A stretch of DNA of 57,757 bases from NCBI GenBank assembly GCA_004020315.1, contig SAQG01000039.1, positions 1 to 57,757 of the forward strand, in the 5' to 3' direction. Positions within the stretch are counted from its first letter, which is position 1, and every line of letters starts with the position of its first letter. A model generated the notes under the pieces. That model worked only from the letters and a program-made list of their open reading frames with translations, searched no databases and was not told the origin of the DNA. This DNA comes from Mesorhizobium sp. Lineage in GTDB: Bacteria; Pseudomonadota; Alphaproteobacteria; Rhizobiales; Rhizobiaceae. The translations under genes and the position numbers were made by a program. Below, one piece after another: positions 44,790 to 52,362 of the stretch.

Positions 44790-44843
44790 GGATTTAGGTT
44801 CCAGTGCCGGAAGGCCGGGGTTCGAGTCCCTTCATCCGCACCA
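44790..44843 (+). pseudogene. Partial tRNA-Leu copy (3' half)
   Basis: The segment repeats the anticodon loop (GATTTAGGTTC), a changed variable arm, GGGGTTCGAGTCCCTT and an acceptor 3' end ATCCGCACCA. It lacks the 5' acceptor strand and D-arm. It starts 18 bases after the intact tRNA-Leu. It looks like an integration scar or a remnant of tandem tRNA duplication and cannot fold as a full tRNA. Confidence 0.8.
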
Positions 44844-44853
44844 ATTTGGTAGC

Positions 44854-46302
44854 CTACTCCTCGAAGACCTGGCGCGTGAACCACTCGGTCAAGTTCGCAA
44901 GTTCAGGCCCCAGCACGCGATCGGGGCCGACCGTTGGCACGATGCTTCTGATATCCGCGACGAACGACTGAAGCGCCGGAGGCGCCACGCGCTCGGTGAC
45001 ATGCAGAGCCTGCGAGGCGATTACCGCCAGCATCGCCATCGCGGCATCGAGGCAGCGGCCGGCGCGTGCTTCCTTCGTCCATGCGAGGAAGACCGTCGTA
45101 GCGACGTCGTCCTGGCCGGCGCCGGCTGATTCCGTTCCCGGGATGAAGGTTCGCTGGGCCGAAAGTTTCGCCTGCTCCAGATAACCCGTGATCGCCATCG
45201 GCACATAGCCGACATTGCCGTGACCGTCGCTGTCGCTCCAGCCCCGCCCCGCCAAAAGCAAATCGGGCAGGAGCGATACCTTGCCGTTCAAAAGCTTCGA
45301 GGCGTGGCGATCGCACAAGAGGCAGATATCGGCCCATATCGCCGCCAGATCATCCAGGGCGGGTGTTGCCATGGCATTGTGATAGCCGCCCGTGCTGATG
45401 CAGCGCCCGAGCGGATGCCCGTCGTCAGGCGGGATGTAGACCGGGTTGTCCGATACCGAGGCGAGCGACACCGTGGCCGCGCGCTCGGCGCAGGACAACG
45501 CGCGATGCGCGTGTCCGAGGATGCGAGGGACGATGCGGTAGCTGACCGGCGCCTGATAATTGCGGCGCCCGGTGCCGGCGCCGGCAAGAAACTCCCTCAA
45601 TCCGCGCAGGGCGGCTGCTTCGTGTTCATCGCCCCAAAGCGCGTCGAGCGCCGGATCGTAATGCTCGAGCGGCGCGCGAAACGCTTCGATCGAAAGCGCA
45701 AAGACTTTTTCCGCAAGGCGAACGCGGCGGCGAGCCGCCAAGGCCGCGTCGGCCACGAGTGCGGCGGCGCAGGGCGACCCATTGATCAAGGATCCCCGTT
45801 CCTTGGCTTCCAGGTCGAAGCGCGTCGAAAGTTCTGCAAAGAGCGGATAGAGGGCGAGGATTTCACCAGCACCGCCCTGACCGGAGGATGGCACCATGGG
45901 CATGGGTCCGCCGTCCAGCATCGCGGCGACGGCGAGCGCGATGCGTGGTGTGGTCGCGGCGTTTCCCTCGAGGAAATTCGCCAGCCGGGCAAGCACGATC
46001 GCCCTCACCACGCGATCTGGCAAAGGCTCGCCGAACGATGTGGCGGCTGCGAACGCCTTGATGCGCGCATGGCGATCCCGCTCGCCAAGTTCGAGCCGCC
46101 GGCTCGCCAGTTCTCCCATGGCGGTGGTCACGCCATAGATGACCGGTGCAGGGTCGGTCTCGATGAGACGCAGGAACGACGCGCGACATTCTGCGATGCG
46201 CTGCAAGGCCTTGCCGCTGATTTGCACCGTGTCTTTTTTCCAGGCGACGCGGAATACAGAGCTGAGATTTATGTCTTCTCGTGTCGTCAGGATAATTGTC
46301 AT
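44854..46302 (-). CDS. Aromatic amino acid ammonia-lyase (HAL/PAL) family protein lacking the MIO triad
   Basis: A protein of 482 residues from ATG 46302. Family blocks are VIYGVTTAMGELASRRL (the catalytic Tyr region), NFLEGNAATTPRIALAVAAML, LEAKERGSLINGSPCAAAL, SVSDNPVYIPPDDGHPLG, GGYHNAMATPALDDLA and ESAGAGQDDVA. Where active members have G-S-V-G-A-S-G-D-L-A-P-L, this protein has G-Q-G-G-A-G-E-I-L-A-L. The Ala-Ser-Gly that cyclises to the MIO cofactor is therefore Ala-Gly-Glu. Either the activity is lost or the chemistry differs. It is not accompanied by other histidine-utilisation genes. Confidence 0.8.
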   Translation of the reverse strand: MTIILTTREDINLSSVFRVAWKKDTVQISGKALQRIAECRASFLRLIETDPAPVIYGVTTAMGELASRRLELGERDRHARIKAFAAATSFGEPLPDRVVRAIVLARLANFLEGNAATTPRIALAVAAMLDGGPMPMVPSSGQGGAGEILALYPLFAELSTRFDLEAKERGSLINGSPCAAALVADAALAARRRVRLAEKVFALSIEAFRAPLEHYDPALDALWGDEHEAAALRGLREFLAGAGTGRRNYQAPVSYRIVPRILGHAHRALSCAERAATVSLASVSDNPVYIPPDDGHPLGRCISTGGYHNAMATPALDDLAAIWADICLLCDRHASKLLNGKVSLLPDLLLAGRGWSDSDGHGNVGYVPMAITGYLEQAKLSAQRTFIPGTESAGAGQDDVATTVFLAWTKEARAGRCLDAAMAMLAVIASQALHVTERVAPPALQSFVADIRSIVPTVGPDRVLGPELANLTEWFTRQVFEE

Positions 46303-46355
46303 GTTTGATGCTGTCCGAGCCGGCCACGCTTTCCGAACTCTAATCCGGGCCAATT

Positions 46356-46937
46356 CTAATAAAGCGGTTCCTCGAACAGCGTCTTGTCGCCGTCCATCAG
46401 CGCCTTGATCTGCGCGGTGCCGTCGGCCGCGATTGCAACACGGATGCCGAATGGCCGCACCCGCATGTCGTTCTGGATCGCGATCCCCTCACCTTCCGGC
46501 AGATAGAAGCGTTCGATGCCGTAATCCGGCGCGATCGTCGTCGCTGCGCTGAGATCCCACCCTTCAGACACATGCCCGACGATGTCGGCTTCGTTCGATG
46601 CTGCCGGCGCCGGCGCTTGCCCGAACCAGGCCGTGGTTGCGCCCCAATAGCCGTCGGCGCCCTGCTTCAGCCTGACCACGATCGGCGTATCGTCGCTCGC
46701 CAGCTTGCCGGCCGGAACGTTGGCGATCAGCTTCACCGGTATGCGCGAAATGTCGTAGCTGAGCATAATGTAGTCGCCGCGCAGGAGATCGCGCGGATCG
46801 ATCGGTTCGACCCTCAGCAGCACCTGCTTGCCGTCGCGCAGGATCTCCGCCCGGCGGGCGATGATCCAGCTCAGGAAGCCGATCTGGACGAGCGCCAGCA
46901 CCGCCGCCGAAATGATCAGTCTTTTACCGGTCATCAT
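46356..46937 (-). CDS. GDYXXLXY domain-containing membrane-anchored protein
   Basis: A protein of 193 residues. One N-terminal TM helix (LIISAAVLALVQIGFLSWII) is followed by LLRVEPIDPRDLLRGDYIMLSYDIS, the signature that names the family, at about residues 40-64. The remainder is a periplasmic beta-rich domain. It overlaps the DUF2157 gene by 4 bases (ATGA), a fixed pairing in many bacteria. Function unknown. Confidence 0.9.
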   Translation of the reverse strand: MMTGKRLIISAAVLALVQIGFLSWIIARRAEILRDGKQVLLRVEPIDPRDLLRGDYIMLSYDISRIPVKLIANVPAGKLASDDTPIVVRLKQGADGYWGATTAWFGQAPAPAASNEADIVGHVSEGWDLSAATTIAPDYGIERFYLPEGEGIAIQNDMRVRPFGIRVAIAADGTAQIKALMDGDKTLFEEPLY

Positions 46938-48049
46938 GCCGTCGCTCCTTCTACGCTCGGGGCCCTCATGCGCTTTTCCACGCGGAGGATGACAAGGGCA
47001 AGCAGGCCAAGGAGCACAGCGGCCGCAAGGAAGAAACCTGCCGTGTCGAGCATCGACTGCAGCATCACCACATAGATGATGGCGAGTTCGAAGGCGAAGC
47101 CGGCATAGGCAACCCAGCGCAAGCCCCTGCTCTCGCGGCCGCCCAGCACGATTGCCGCGACAATGCCGGCAAGCGCAACGGCCGAGGCAATGGCAAAGCC
47201 GCTGTTGTTGCTTTCACCGGCCAGTTCAAACTGGATCATCACCAGGCCGGTCAGAAACCCGATCAGCGCGTGTAAGGGCAACCGGCCGCCCAGCTGCACG
47301 ATCCTGTCGACGAACCCGGCAGCAAAGATCGCTGCCGCGAAGAGCAGCGCCGACACGACAACCAGCGGGACAGCGACTTGCAGCGTTTCGTATTCCGTAA
47401 ACAACAGCATGAGATAGAAGATGATCGACAGAATGACCAGGTGCCGCGCCGCCCGGCTGCGCGTCCAGAATGAAATGGCGAACAACACGATCGCCATGAC
47501 GTCGAAGAGATGCGGAAATTCCGCGCGCCCGAAATAGTCGAACCCTCTCAGGAACAGCCATGCGTCGGCAATGCCGACAGAAGCGACGGTCAGCGGGTTT
47601 GAGCGCAGCGCAACTGCCGCCAAGGCGGTGCCGGCGCCCCAGGTGACCAACGCCGATGTCTCGTCGCCGGACAAATGATACATCTGGCCGATCAGCGCGA
47701 TCGATCCGCCGAATGCCGCCGCGGCGACGATCCAGAGTGCCTCGCCGATTGCAGAATGGTCGCGTGTCTTCAGCACGGCGCCGCCGACATAGCCGGCGAA
47801 GATGATCGCGAAGAGCGCTGCCACCCTCGACAGCCGCGGGATGGCTTCCCAGTTGGCGGCGACGAAGATGAGGACGGCCGCACCAAAAAGCAGCGCCGCC
47901 ATCATCGCCAGGATCGAGCCGAAGCTCAGCGAGTTGCGCTTATTGGCCTCGACGTCGCGCCTCAGCGCGTCGGCCGTCGAGGCATCGATCAGGCCGGCCT
48001 GCAGCCATCGTGCGATATCGGCCCCGACGCGTGACGAATAGCTCGCCAT
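46934..48049 (-). CDS. DUF2157 domain-containing membrane protein
   Basis: A protein of 371 residues. The DUF2157 N-terminus (DIARWLQAGLIDASTADALRRDVE) is soluble. About ten TM helices follow, starting FGSILAMMAALLFGAAVLIFVAANWEAIPRLSR, which is the family's best conserved block. ATG 48049 lies after GGGGGGAAAGGG. It is the first gene of a two-gene operon with the GDYXXLXY protein. Function unknown. Confidence 0.9.
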   Translation of the reverse strand: MASYSSRVGADIARWLQAGLIDASTADALRRDVEANKRNSLSFGSILAMMAALLFGAAVLIFVAANWEAIPRLSRVAALFAIIFAGYVGGAVLKTRDHSAIGEALWIVAAAAFGGSIALIGQMYHLSGDETSALVTWGAGTALAAVALRSNPLTVASVGIADAWLFLRGFDYFGRAEFPHLFDVMAIVLFAISFWTRSRAARHLVILSIIFYLMLLFTEYETLQVAVPLVVVSALLFAAAIFAAGFVDRIVQLGGRLPLHALIGFLTGLVMIQFELAGESNNSGFAIASAVALAGIVAAIVLGGRESRGLRWVAYAGFAFELAIIYVVMLQSMLDTAGFFLAAAVLLGLLALVILRVEKRMRAPSVEGATA

Positions 48050-48162
48050 CCCTTTCCCCCCCGGCTTGGTCTTTTTTTCAGCCGACCCGGCCAAACCGTT
48101 GACGCTACGGCATTTTCCGATTCGGGCCTAACTATGTCGAGGATGTGAACTGGCGGTGATGG

Positions 48163-48196
48163 TGCATTGCACAATTTGCATTGCTGCTATGCACCA
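48163..48196 (+). promoter_or_regulatory. Candidate regulator-binding region upstream of DUF1127 genes
   Basis: TGCATTGCA, TTTGCATTGC and TATGCACC form a cluster of TGCA-centred direct and inverted repeats about 95-125 bases before the first DUF1127 gene. In Brucella, small DUF1127 genes are controlled by the LysR-type regulator VtlR. A LysR-type site here is a guess from position and symmetry only. Confidence 0.3.
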
Positions 48197-48286
48197 ATAG
48201 CGCTTTTAAATCGATATGACCCCACCTATCTTCAGGGCGTACACAAAGACGGAATGATCCGAAAGAAAGACGAAACGAGAAATACC

Positions 48287-48427
48287 ATGAACCTGATCCG
48301 TAACTACCGCAACTGGCGCCGCTACCGGGACACCGTTTCCGAGCTGAGCCGCCTGAGCAACCGCGAACTGACCGACCTCGGCATCAGCCGCAGCGACATC
48401 CACTACGTCGCCCGCAAGGCGGTCTAA
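48287..48427 (+). CDS. Small DUF1127 protein 1
   Basis: 46 residues, Arg-rich: MNLIRNYRNWRRYRDTVSEL, then SRLSNRELTDLGISRSDIHYVARKAV. This is the DUF1127 pattern (R-L-S/D-x-R-x-L-x-D-L-G-I-x-R-x-D/E-I). An in-frame ATG at 48254 would add 11 charged residues; the shorter form is preferred because the paralogue 54 bases downstream starts identically. DUF1127 proteins act in RNA-related and stress responses in alphaproteobacteria (CcaF1 of Rhodobacter). Confidence 0.92.
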   Translation: MNLIRNYRNWRRYRDTVSELSRLSNRELTDLGISRSDIHYVARKAV

Positions 48428-48481
48428 TCCTCTTCGGACCGCAAATGGTCCGAACCAGTTTGACTTGAAAAGAGAACGACA

Positions 48482-48622
48482 ATGAACCTGATCCGCAACT
48501 ATCGTAACTGGCGCGTTTATCGCTCGACAGTTACCGAGCTGGGTCGCCTTTCGAACCGCCAGCTGCATGATCTCGGCATCGTCCGCGAAGAGATCAAGAG
48601 CATCGCCCGCAAGTCGATTTAG
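48482..48622 (+). CDS. Small DUF1127 protein 2
   Basis: 46 residues: MNLIRNYRNWRVYRSTVTEL, then GRLSNRQLHDLGIVREEIKSIARKSI. About two thirds identical to the protein encoded just upstream and exactly the same length, so the pair is a tandem duplication. AAAAGAGAAC lies before the ATG. The stop at 48620-48622 is followed 17 bases later by the first of two structured RNAs, the arrangement known for DUF1127-cuckoo RNA operons. Confidence 0.92.
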   Translation: MNLIRNYRNWRVYRSTVTELGRLSNRQLHDLGIVREEIKSIARKSI

Positions 48623-48639
48623 TCAAGGAGTTTCGCCAG

Positions 48640-48748
48640 GGTCGACCTCCTCCCCGACCTTGACGGATACGGTCAGCCTTCACCTCCTCCCGAGGGTTGA
48701 CCACAAAAACGGCGCCCGCCGGACCTCCTCCCCCGGCGGGCGCTGTTT
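48640..48748 (+). ncRNA. Cuckoo/CcsR-type sRNA 1 (three CCUCCUCCC hairpins)
   Basis: Three hairpins each expose CCTCCTCCC in the loop. The first is at 48640-48659 (GGTCG/CGACC). The second, at 48671-48702, is a 10-bp stem with two G-T pairs. The third, at 48712-48743, is a stem of 11 bp (GCGCCCGCCGG/CCGGCGGGCGC) followed by TGTTT, serving as terminator. The loops match the anti-Shine-Dalgarno sequence of 16S rRNA, so they could pair with ribosome-binding sites. Rhodobacter CcsR1-4 follow a DUF1127 gene in the same way. Confidence 0.85.
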
Positions 48749-48751
48749 AAA

Positions 48752-48771
48752 AGGACGAAACGAGTTTCGTC
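48752..48771 (+). other. Perfect hairpin between the two sRNAs
   Basis: GGACGAAAC pairs with GTTTCGTCC. A smaller stem CGAAA/TTTCG follows at about 48797-48810. In a long co-transcript such stems could be processing sites separating the two sRNAs. Confidence 0.5.
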
Positions 48772-48815
48772 CTGGGGTTTCGCTCCCTTCATCAGGCGAA
48801 AGGAATTTCGTCAAA

Positions 48816-48925
48816 GCCGACCTCCTCCCCGGCGATGACGAATACGGTCGATCTTCACCTCCTCCCGAGGATCGGCCAGCAAAACGACACCCGCCGGACC
48901 TCCTCCCCCGGCGGGTGTTGTTGTT
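48816..48925 (+). ncRNA. Cuckoo/CcsR-type sRNA 2 (three CCUCCUCCC hairpins)
   Basis: It has the same three-hairpin design as the RNA upstream: 48816-48833 (GCCG/CGGC), 48846-48877 (10-bp stem with two G-T pairs) and 48887-48918 (ACACCCGCCGG/CCGGCGGGTGT) followed by TGTTGTTTT. Relative to the first RNA, the terminator stem has two compensatory changes (G-C to A-T pairs) with identical loops, which is strong evidence that the structure is selected. Confidence 0.85.
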
Positions 48926-48976
48926 TTCAGAGTCAAAGCAGTCTGGGAGCCGTTTTGGCGGGGGACATCCCTGTCG

Positions 48977-49585
48977 TCAGTTCAGCGCACCGCTTTCCAG
49001 CACGCCCCGTTTCTTCCACTGGCTCAGCGGAAAAATGTCCGGTGCGCCGCCCATCGGCGCATACCAGGAATCCACCACCCATTTGGTGCCCCCGCGGTCG
49101 CTTATCACCGCCGTCCAATGGGGATAGCGCCCGTCGACAAACAGGCCTCGCGAGGCCTTGTTCTCGACCTTGTGAAACCTGAGCAATTTTCGCTCGGCAA
49201 GATAGACCAGCAACGCATGCGTATTGGTCGATTCGTCGACACAATCCATCTGGCCCCTGATGCGCGATGCACCAAATTCCGACTGCGGCAGATCGCGAAT
49301 GCCGGTGGCCCGGAAAATGCGCTGCTCGAAATAGCGGACAGCCTTCGAAATAGCGGAACGCTCGGCTTGCGGCGAACCTGCGCCCGCACGCAGAATAGAG
49401 CGGAAACGCGCGCCGTCACCGGGGCCTAGCGCCAGCATCGTGCGATAGTTGCAACTGTAGCCGTGGCATATGGGGATTCGCTCGGAAGCCGTCGCGGCCA
49501 GTTCGCCGGCGGTCGCTGATCCGCCCACGGCGATCACGACTGTCAGAAATGCCGCTCTGACCAAGACCCCGAGACACCCGTCCAT
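48977..49585 (-). CDS. Periplasmic protein with possible Cys-His-Asp (transglutaminase-like) site
   Basis: A protein of 202 residues from ATG 49585, with signal peptide VLVRAAFLTVVIAVGGSATA. After cleavage come two cysteines (PICHGYSCNY). The second half has GQMDCVDESTNTHALLVYLAERKLL, then YPHWTAVI and KWVVDSWYAPMGGAPD. Cys in DCVD, His in PHW and Asp in VVDSW have the order and spacing of transglutaminase-like cysteine peptidases. Catalysis is inferred, not shown. It is divergent from trmFO. Confidence 0.6.
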   Translation of the reverse strand: MDGCLGVLVRAAFLTVVIAVGGSATAGELAATASERIPICHGYSCNYRTMLALGPGDGARFRSILRAGAGSPQAERSAISKAVRYFEQRIFRATGIRDLPQSEFGASRIRGQMDCVDESTNTHALLVYLAERKLLRFHKVENKASRGLFVDGRYPHWTAVISDRGGTKWVVDSWYAPMGGAPDIFPLSQWKKRGVLESGALN

Positions 49586-49676
49586 TTGTCGATAGTAGAG
49601 ATTGCAGCACTTGGCGGCAACAGCGCCGCTAATCGGGCAATTGCAATCGCAGCTACAAGCGACTATTTCGGCGCTC

Positions 49677-51086
49677 ATGAGCAAGAATCCCATTCACGTC
49701 ATCGGCGGCGGCCTCGCCGGCTCCGAAGCCGCTTGGCAGGCGGCCGAAGCCGGCGTTCCAGTCGTGCTGCATGAAATGCGCCCCGTCCGCGGCACCGATG
49801 CGCACAAGACGGATGGCCTGGCCGAGCTCGTTTGTTCCAATTCCTTCCGCTCCGACGATGCGCAAACCAACGCCGTCGGCCTGCTGCACGCCGAGATGCG
49901 ACTGGCCGGTTCACTGATCATGAGTGCCGGCGACGCGCACCAGGTGCCGGCCGGTGGCGCGCTGGCCGTCGACCGCGACGGGTTTTCCCAAGCGGTGACC
50001 AAAAAGCTCGAAGCGCACCCGCTCATCACTATCCAGCGCGAGGAAGTGCCCGGCTTGCCGCCGGCGGATTGGGACCAGACGATCATCGCCACCGGCCCGC
50101 TGACCGCGCCGTCGCTCGCCCAATCGATCGCGGAAGTGACCGGCGCCGACGCGCTCGCCTTCTTCGACGCCATCGCGCCGATCGTCCATTTCGACACGAT
50201 CGACATGGACGTCTGCTGGTTCCAATCACGTTACGACAAGGTCGGGCCAGGCGGCACCGGCAAGGATTACATCAATTGCCCGATGGACAAGGAGCAGTAT
50301 CTTGCTTTCGTGCAGGCGCTTGTCGACGGCCAGAAAACCGAATTCAAGCAATGGGAAGGCACGCCCTATTTCGACGGCTGCCTGCCCATTGAGATCATGG
50401 CCGAACGCGGTGCCGAGACGCTGCGTCATGGGCCGATGAAGCCGATGGGGCTGACCAATGCGCACAATCCGTCGGTGAAGGCCTATGCCGTCGTGCAACT
50501 TCGCCAGGACAATGCACTGGGCACGCTCTACAACATGGTCGGCTTCCAGACCAAGCTGAAGCACGCCGAGCAGGTGCGCGTGTTCCGCACCATCCCGGGC
50601 CTCGAAAACGCCGAATTCGCCCGCCTCGGAGGCCTGCACCGCAACACCTATATCAATTCGCCGACGCTGCTCGACCAATCGCTGCAGTTGCAATCGCGGC
50701 CCGGCCTGCGCTTCGCCGGCCAGATCACCGGCTGCGAGGGCTATGTCGAAAGTGCCGCCATCGGCCTGCTTGCCGGGCGTTTTGCCGCCGCCGAGCGGTT
50801 GGGCCACGCGCCGGCGCTGCCGCCGATGACCACCGCTTTTGGCGCGCTGCTCAACCATATCACCGGCGGTCACATCGTTTCGGACGACGAGCCGGGAAAG
50901 CGCTCCTTCCAGCCGATGAACATCAATTTCGGCCTGTTCCCTCCGGTGGAAGCGCCGAAGGCCGAGGGAAAGCGGCTGCGCGGCAAGGACAAGACCATCG
51001 CCAAGCGGCGTGCGGTGACGTCGCGCGCGCTGGCTGACTGCCGCGAATGGCTGGGATTGCCTTCGCGGGCGGAAGCGGCGGAATAG
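49677..51086 (+). CDS. trmFO: tRNA (uracil-54-C5)-methyltransferase, folate-dependent
   Basis: Forms m5U54 in tRNA using methylenetetrahydrofolate and FADH2; 469 residues. The N-terminal dinucleotide-binding motif is HVIGGGLAGSEAAWQAAEAG, then LVCSNSFRSDDAQTNAVGLLHAEMR, a family hallmark. KYDKVGPGGTGKDYINCPMDKEQY-type sequence lies mid-protein (about residues 183-203), and QITGCEGYVESAAIGLLAGRFAA near residue 345 is the second FAD contact. ATG 49677 is chosen as it directly starts the Rossmann fold. Confidence 0.97.
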   Translation: MSKNPIHVIGGGLAGSEAAWQAAEAGVPVVLHEMRPVRGTDAHKTDGLAELVCSNSFRSDDAQTNAVGLLHAEMRLAGSLIMSAGDAHQVPAGGALAVDRDGFSQAVTKKLEAHPLITIQREEVPGLPPADWDQTIIATGPLTAPSLAQSIAEVTGADALAFFDAIAPIVHFDTIDMDVCWFQSRYDKVGPGGTGKDYINCPMDKEQYLAFVQALVDGQKTEFKQWEGTPYFDGCLPIEIMAERGAETLRHGPMKPMGLTNAHNPSVKAYAVVQLRQDNALGTLYNMVGFQTKLKHAEQVRVFRTIPGLENAEFARLGGLHRNTYINSPTLLDQSLQLQSRPGLRFAGQITGCEGYVESAAIGLLAGRFAAAERLGHAPALPPMTTAFGALLNHITGGHIVSDDEPGKRSFQPMNINFGLFPPVEAPKAEGKRLRGKDKTIAKRRAVTSRALADCREWLGLPSRAEAAE

Positions 51087-51110
51087 GAGTTACGGAGTTC
51101 CCGTCAACCT

Positions 51111-51971
51111 TCAGGCGTCCGGCCAGCCTCGCGTCGCGCGACGCAACAGCAGCCAATGCCGGCGCCAGGCCGAGAGCTGCGCCACGCCGTTCAGAGGTGA
51201 ATGACGTTCCATCTTGCCGAGATAGGCGCGCGACAAGGCCAGCGGCAAAAATGCCGGTCGCAGCGAAACCGGCAAGACCGATGCACCCTTCTCGAAAGCA
51301 GACAAATGCTCCTGCGCCAGTGCAATCATCGCGGCGACAGCGCGTTGCGCTCCAGGCCCGCCATCGCCCGCAACGAACTCCTCGGGCGACGAACCTGCCG
51401 CGGCCAGAATGTCGGCCGGGACAAAGCATTGCCCGCGCTTGCGGTGTAATGGCAGCAGCAGCAAAAGGCCGGTCATCGCTTGTGCACAACCTGCCCTGCC
51501 CGCAAGTTCGGCGAAACGCGGCGCTGCGACGGGATCGAGCACCATCGCTGCAAGCTGGATGAGCGCCGCTGCGGTCTCGCCGCAATAGCCTTCCAGATCG
51601 GTGCGCGACGGCATAGGGTCGTCATAGAGATCGAAAACGCGGGCTTCGAGCATGTTCTCGAAGGCGGGTTTCGGCAGGCGGTGAACGGAAATCGTCGCCT
51701 TCAACGCGTCCGCAACGGGATGGCCGATGCCTGCCCCGGCGTCCTCGGCTGCGATGACATCGCGCCACCATTGCAGCCGCACCTCGCCCGGCAGTGCCTC
51801 GCGGATACGGTCGCGAATGCCTGATATCTCGGCATTGAAGGCATAGAGCGAAAAAAGTGCGTCACGCTTGTCGTTGGGCGCGTAGAGCGCGGAAACATAG
51901 CGGTCATGATCGGCGGCTCGCACCGTTTCCATGACGATTTTGGCGTTTTCGGTCACGTCACTCGACGGCAA
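51111..51971 (-). CDS. Squalene/phytoene synthase family protein (NDUFAF6-like)
   Basis: A protein of 286 residues with an all-helical trans-prenyltransferase pattern: DHDRYVSALYAPNDKRDALFSLYAFNAEISGIRD at about residues 21-54, RLQWWRDVI, and YCGETAAALIQLAA. The usual DxxxD pairs are weakened (NAEISGIRDR and GYCGETA), which points away from a terpene synthase and toward the NDUFAF6-type complex I assembly group. It overlaps the Mth938-like gene by 14 bases, so it belongs to the Sec operon. Confidence 0.8.
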   Translation of the reverse strand: MPSSDVTENAKIVMETVRAADHDRYVSALYAPNDKRDALFSLYAFNAEISGIRDRIREALPGEVRLQWWRDVIAAEDAGAGIGHPVADALKATISVHRLPKPAFENMLEARVFDLYDDPMPSRTDLEGYCGETAAALIQLAAMVLDPVAAPRFAELAGRAGCAQAMTGLLLLLPLHRKRGQCFVPADILAAAGSSPEEFVAGDGGPGAQRAVAAMIALAQEHLSAFEKGASVLPVSLRPAFLPLALSRAYLGKMERHSPLNGVAQLSAWRRHWLLLRRATRGWPDA

Positions 51972-52347
51972 TCAGTGCGGCGGCCACCGCACGGTTTTCC
52001 GCCAGAAGAACATTGTAGGTCCGCACGGCCGCGCCGGTCGACATCGGATCGGCCGCAATGCCTGCCGCTTTCAGCGCGGCACGCAGCGCCGCCGGCAACG
52101 GCCTGAGATCCTTGCCGGCGCCGACCAGCAGGATCTCGACCTTGTCAGCCTCCTTGAGAAGCTTGGCGAAATCCGCCGCCGTCAGTACCAGGGGATCAGC
52201 CGGCTCCCAGCCGTAGATGCCCGACGGCAGGCACAGGAGCGAGCCGCGATGCGACATGTCGGCGAAACGAAACCCGCCATTGCCGTAGGCCTCGATCGGC
52301 GCACGGCCGGGAAAATGCGCTTCACGGATGACAATGCCTTTGGTCAT
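51958..52347 (-). CDS. Mth938-like (DUF498/NDUFAF3-type) protein
   Basis: A protein of 129 residues. The DUF498 pattern is YGNGGFRFADMSHRGSLLCLPSGIYGW at about residues 21-47, VEILLVGAGKDLRPLPAALRAALKAAGIAADPMSTGAAVRTYNVLLAENR at about 71-120. The human homologue NDUFAF3 is a complex I assembly factor. It starts 15 bases after secDF, a neighbourhood conserved in alphaproteobacteria. Confidence 0.88.
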   Translation of the reverse strand: MTKGIVIREAHFPGRAPIEAYGNGGFRFADMSHRGSLLCLPSGIYGWEPADPLVLTAADFAKLLKEADKVEILLVGAGKDLRPLPAALRAALKAAGIAADPMSTGAAVRTYNVLLAENRAVAAALIAVE

Positions 52348-52362
52348 CCCCTTGGCCGCCCG

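Noticed and set aside
44531..44884. 117-codon minus-strand frame (GTRTPTFSRQNLNLVRLPIPP-type peptide)
   Set aside because: A well-known artefact produced by translating the antisense of tRNA-Leu; here it appears twice because of the partial tRNA copy.
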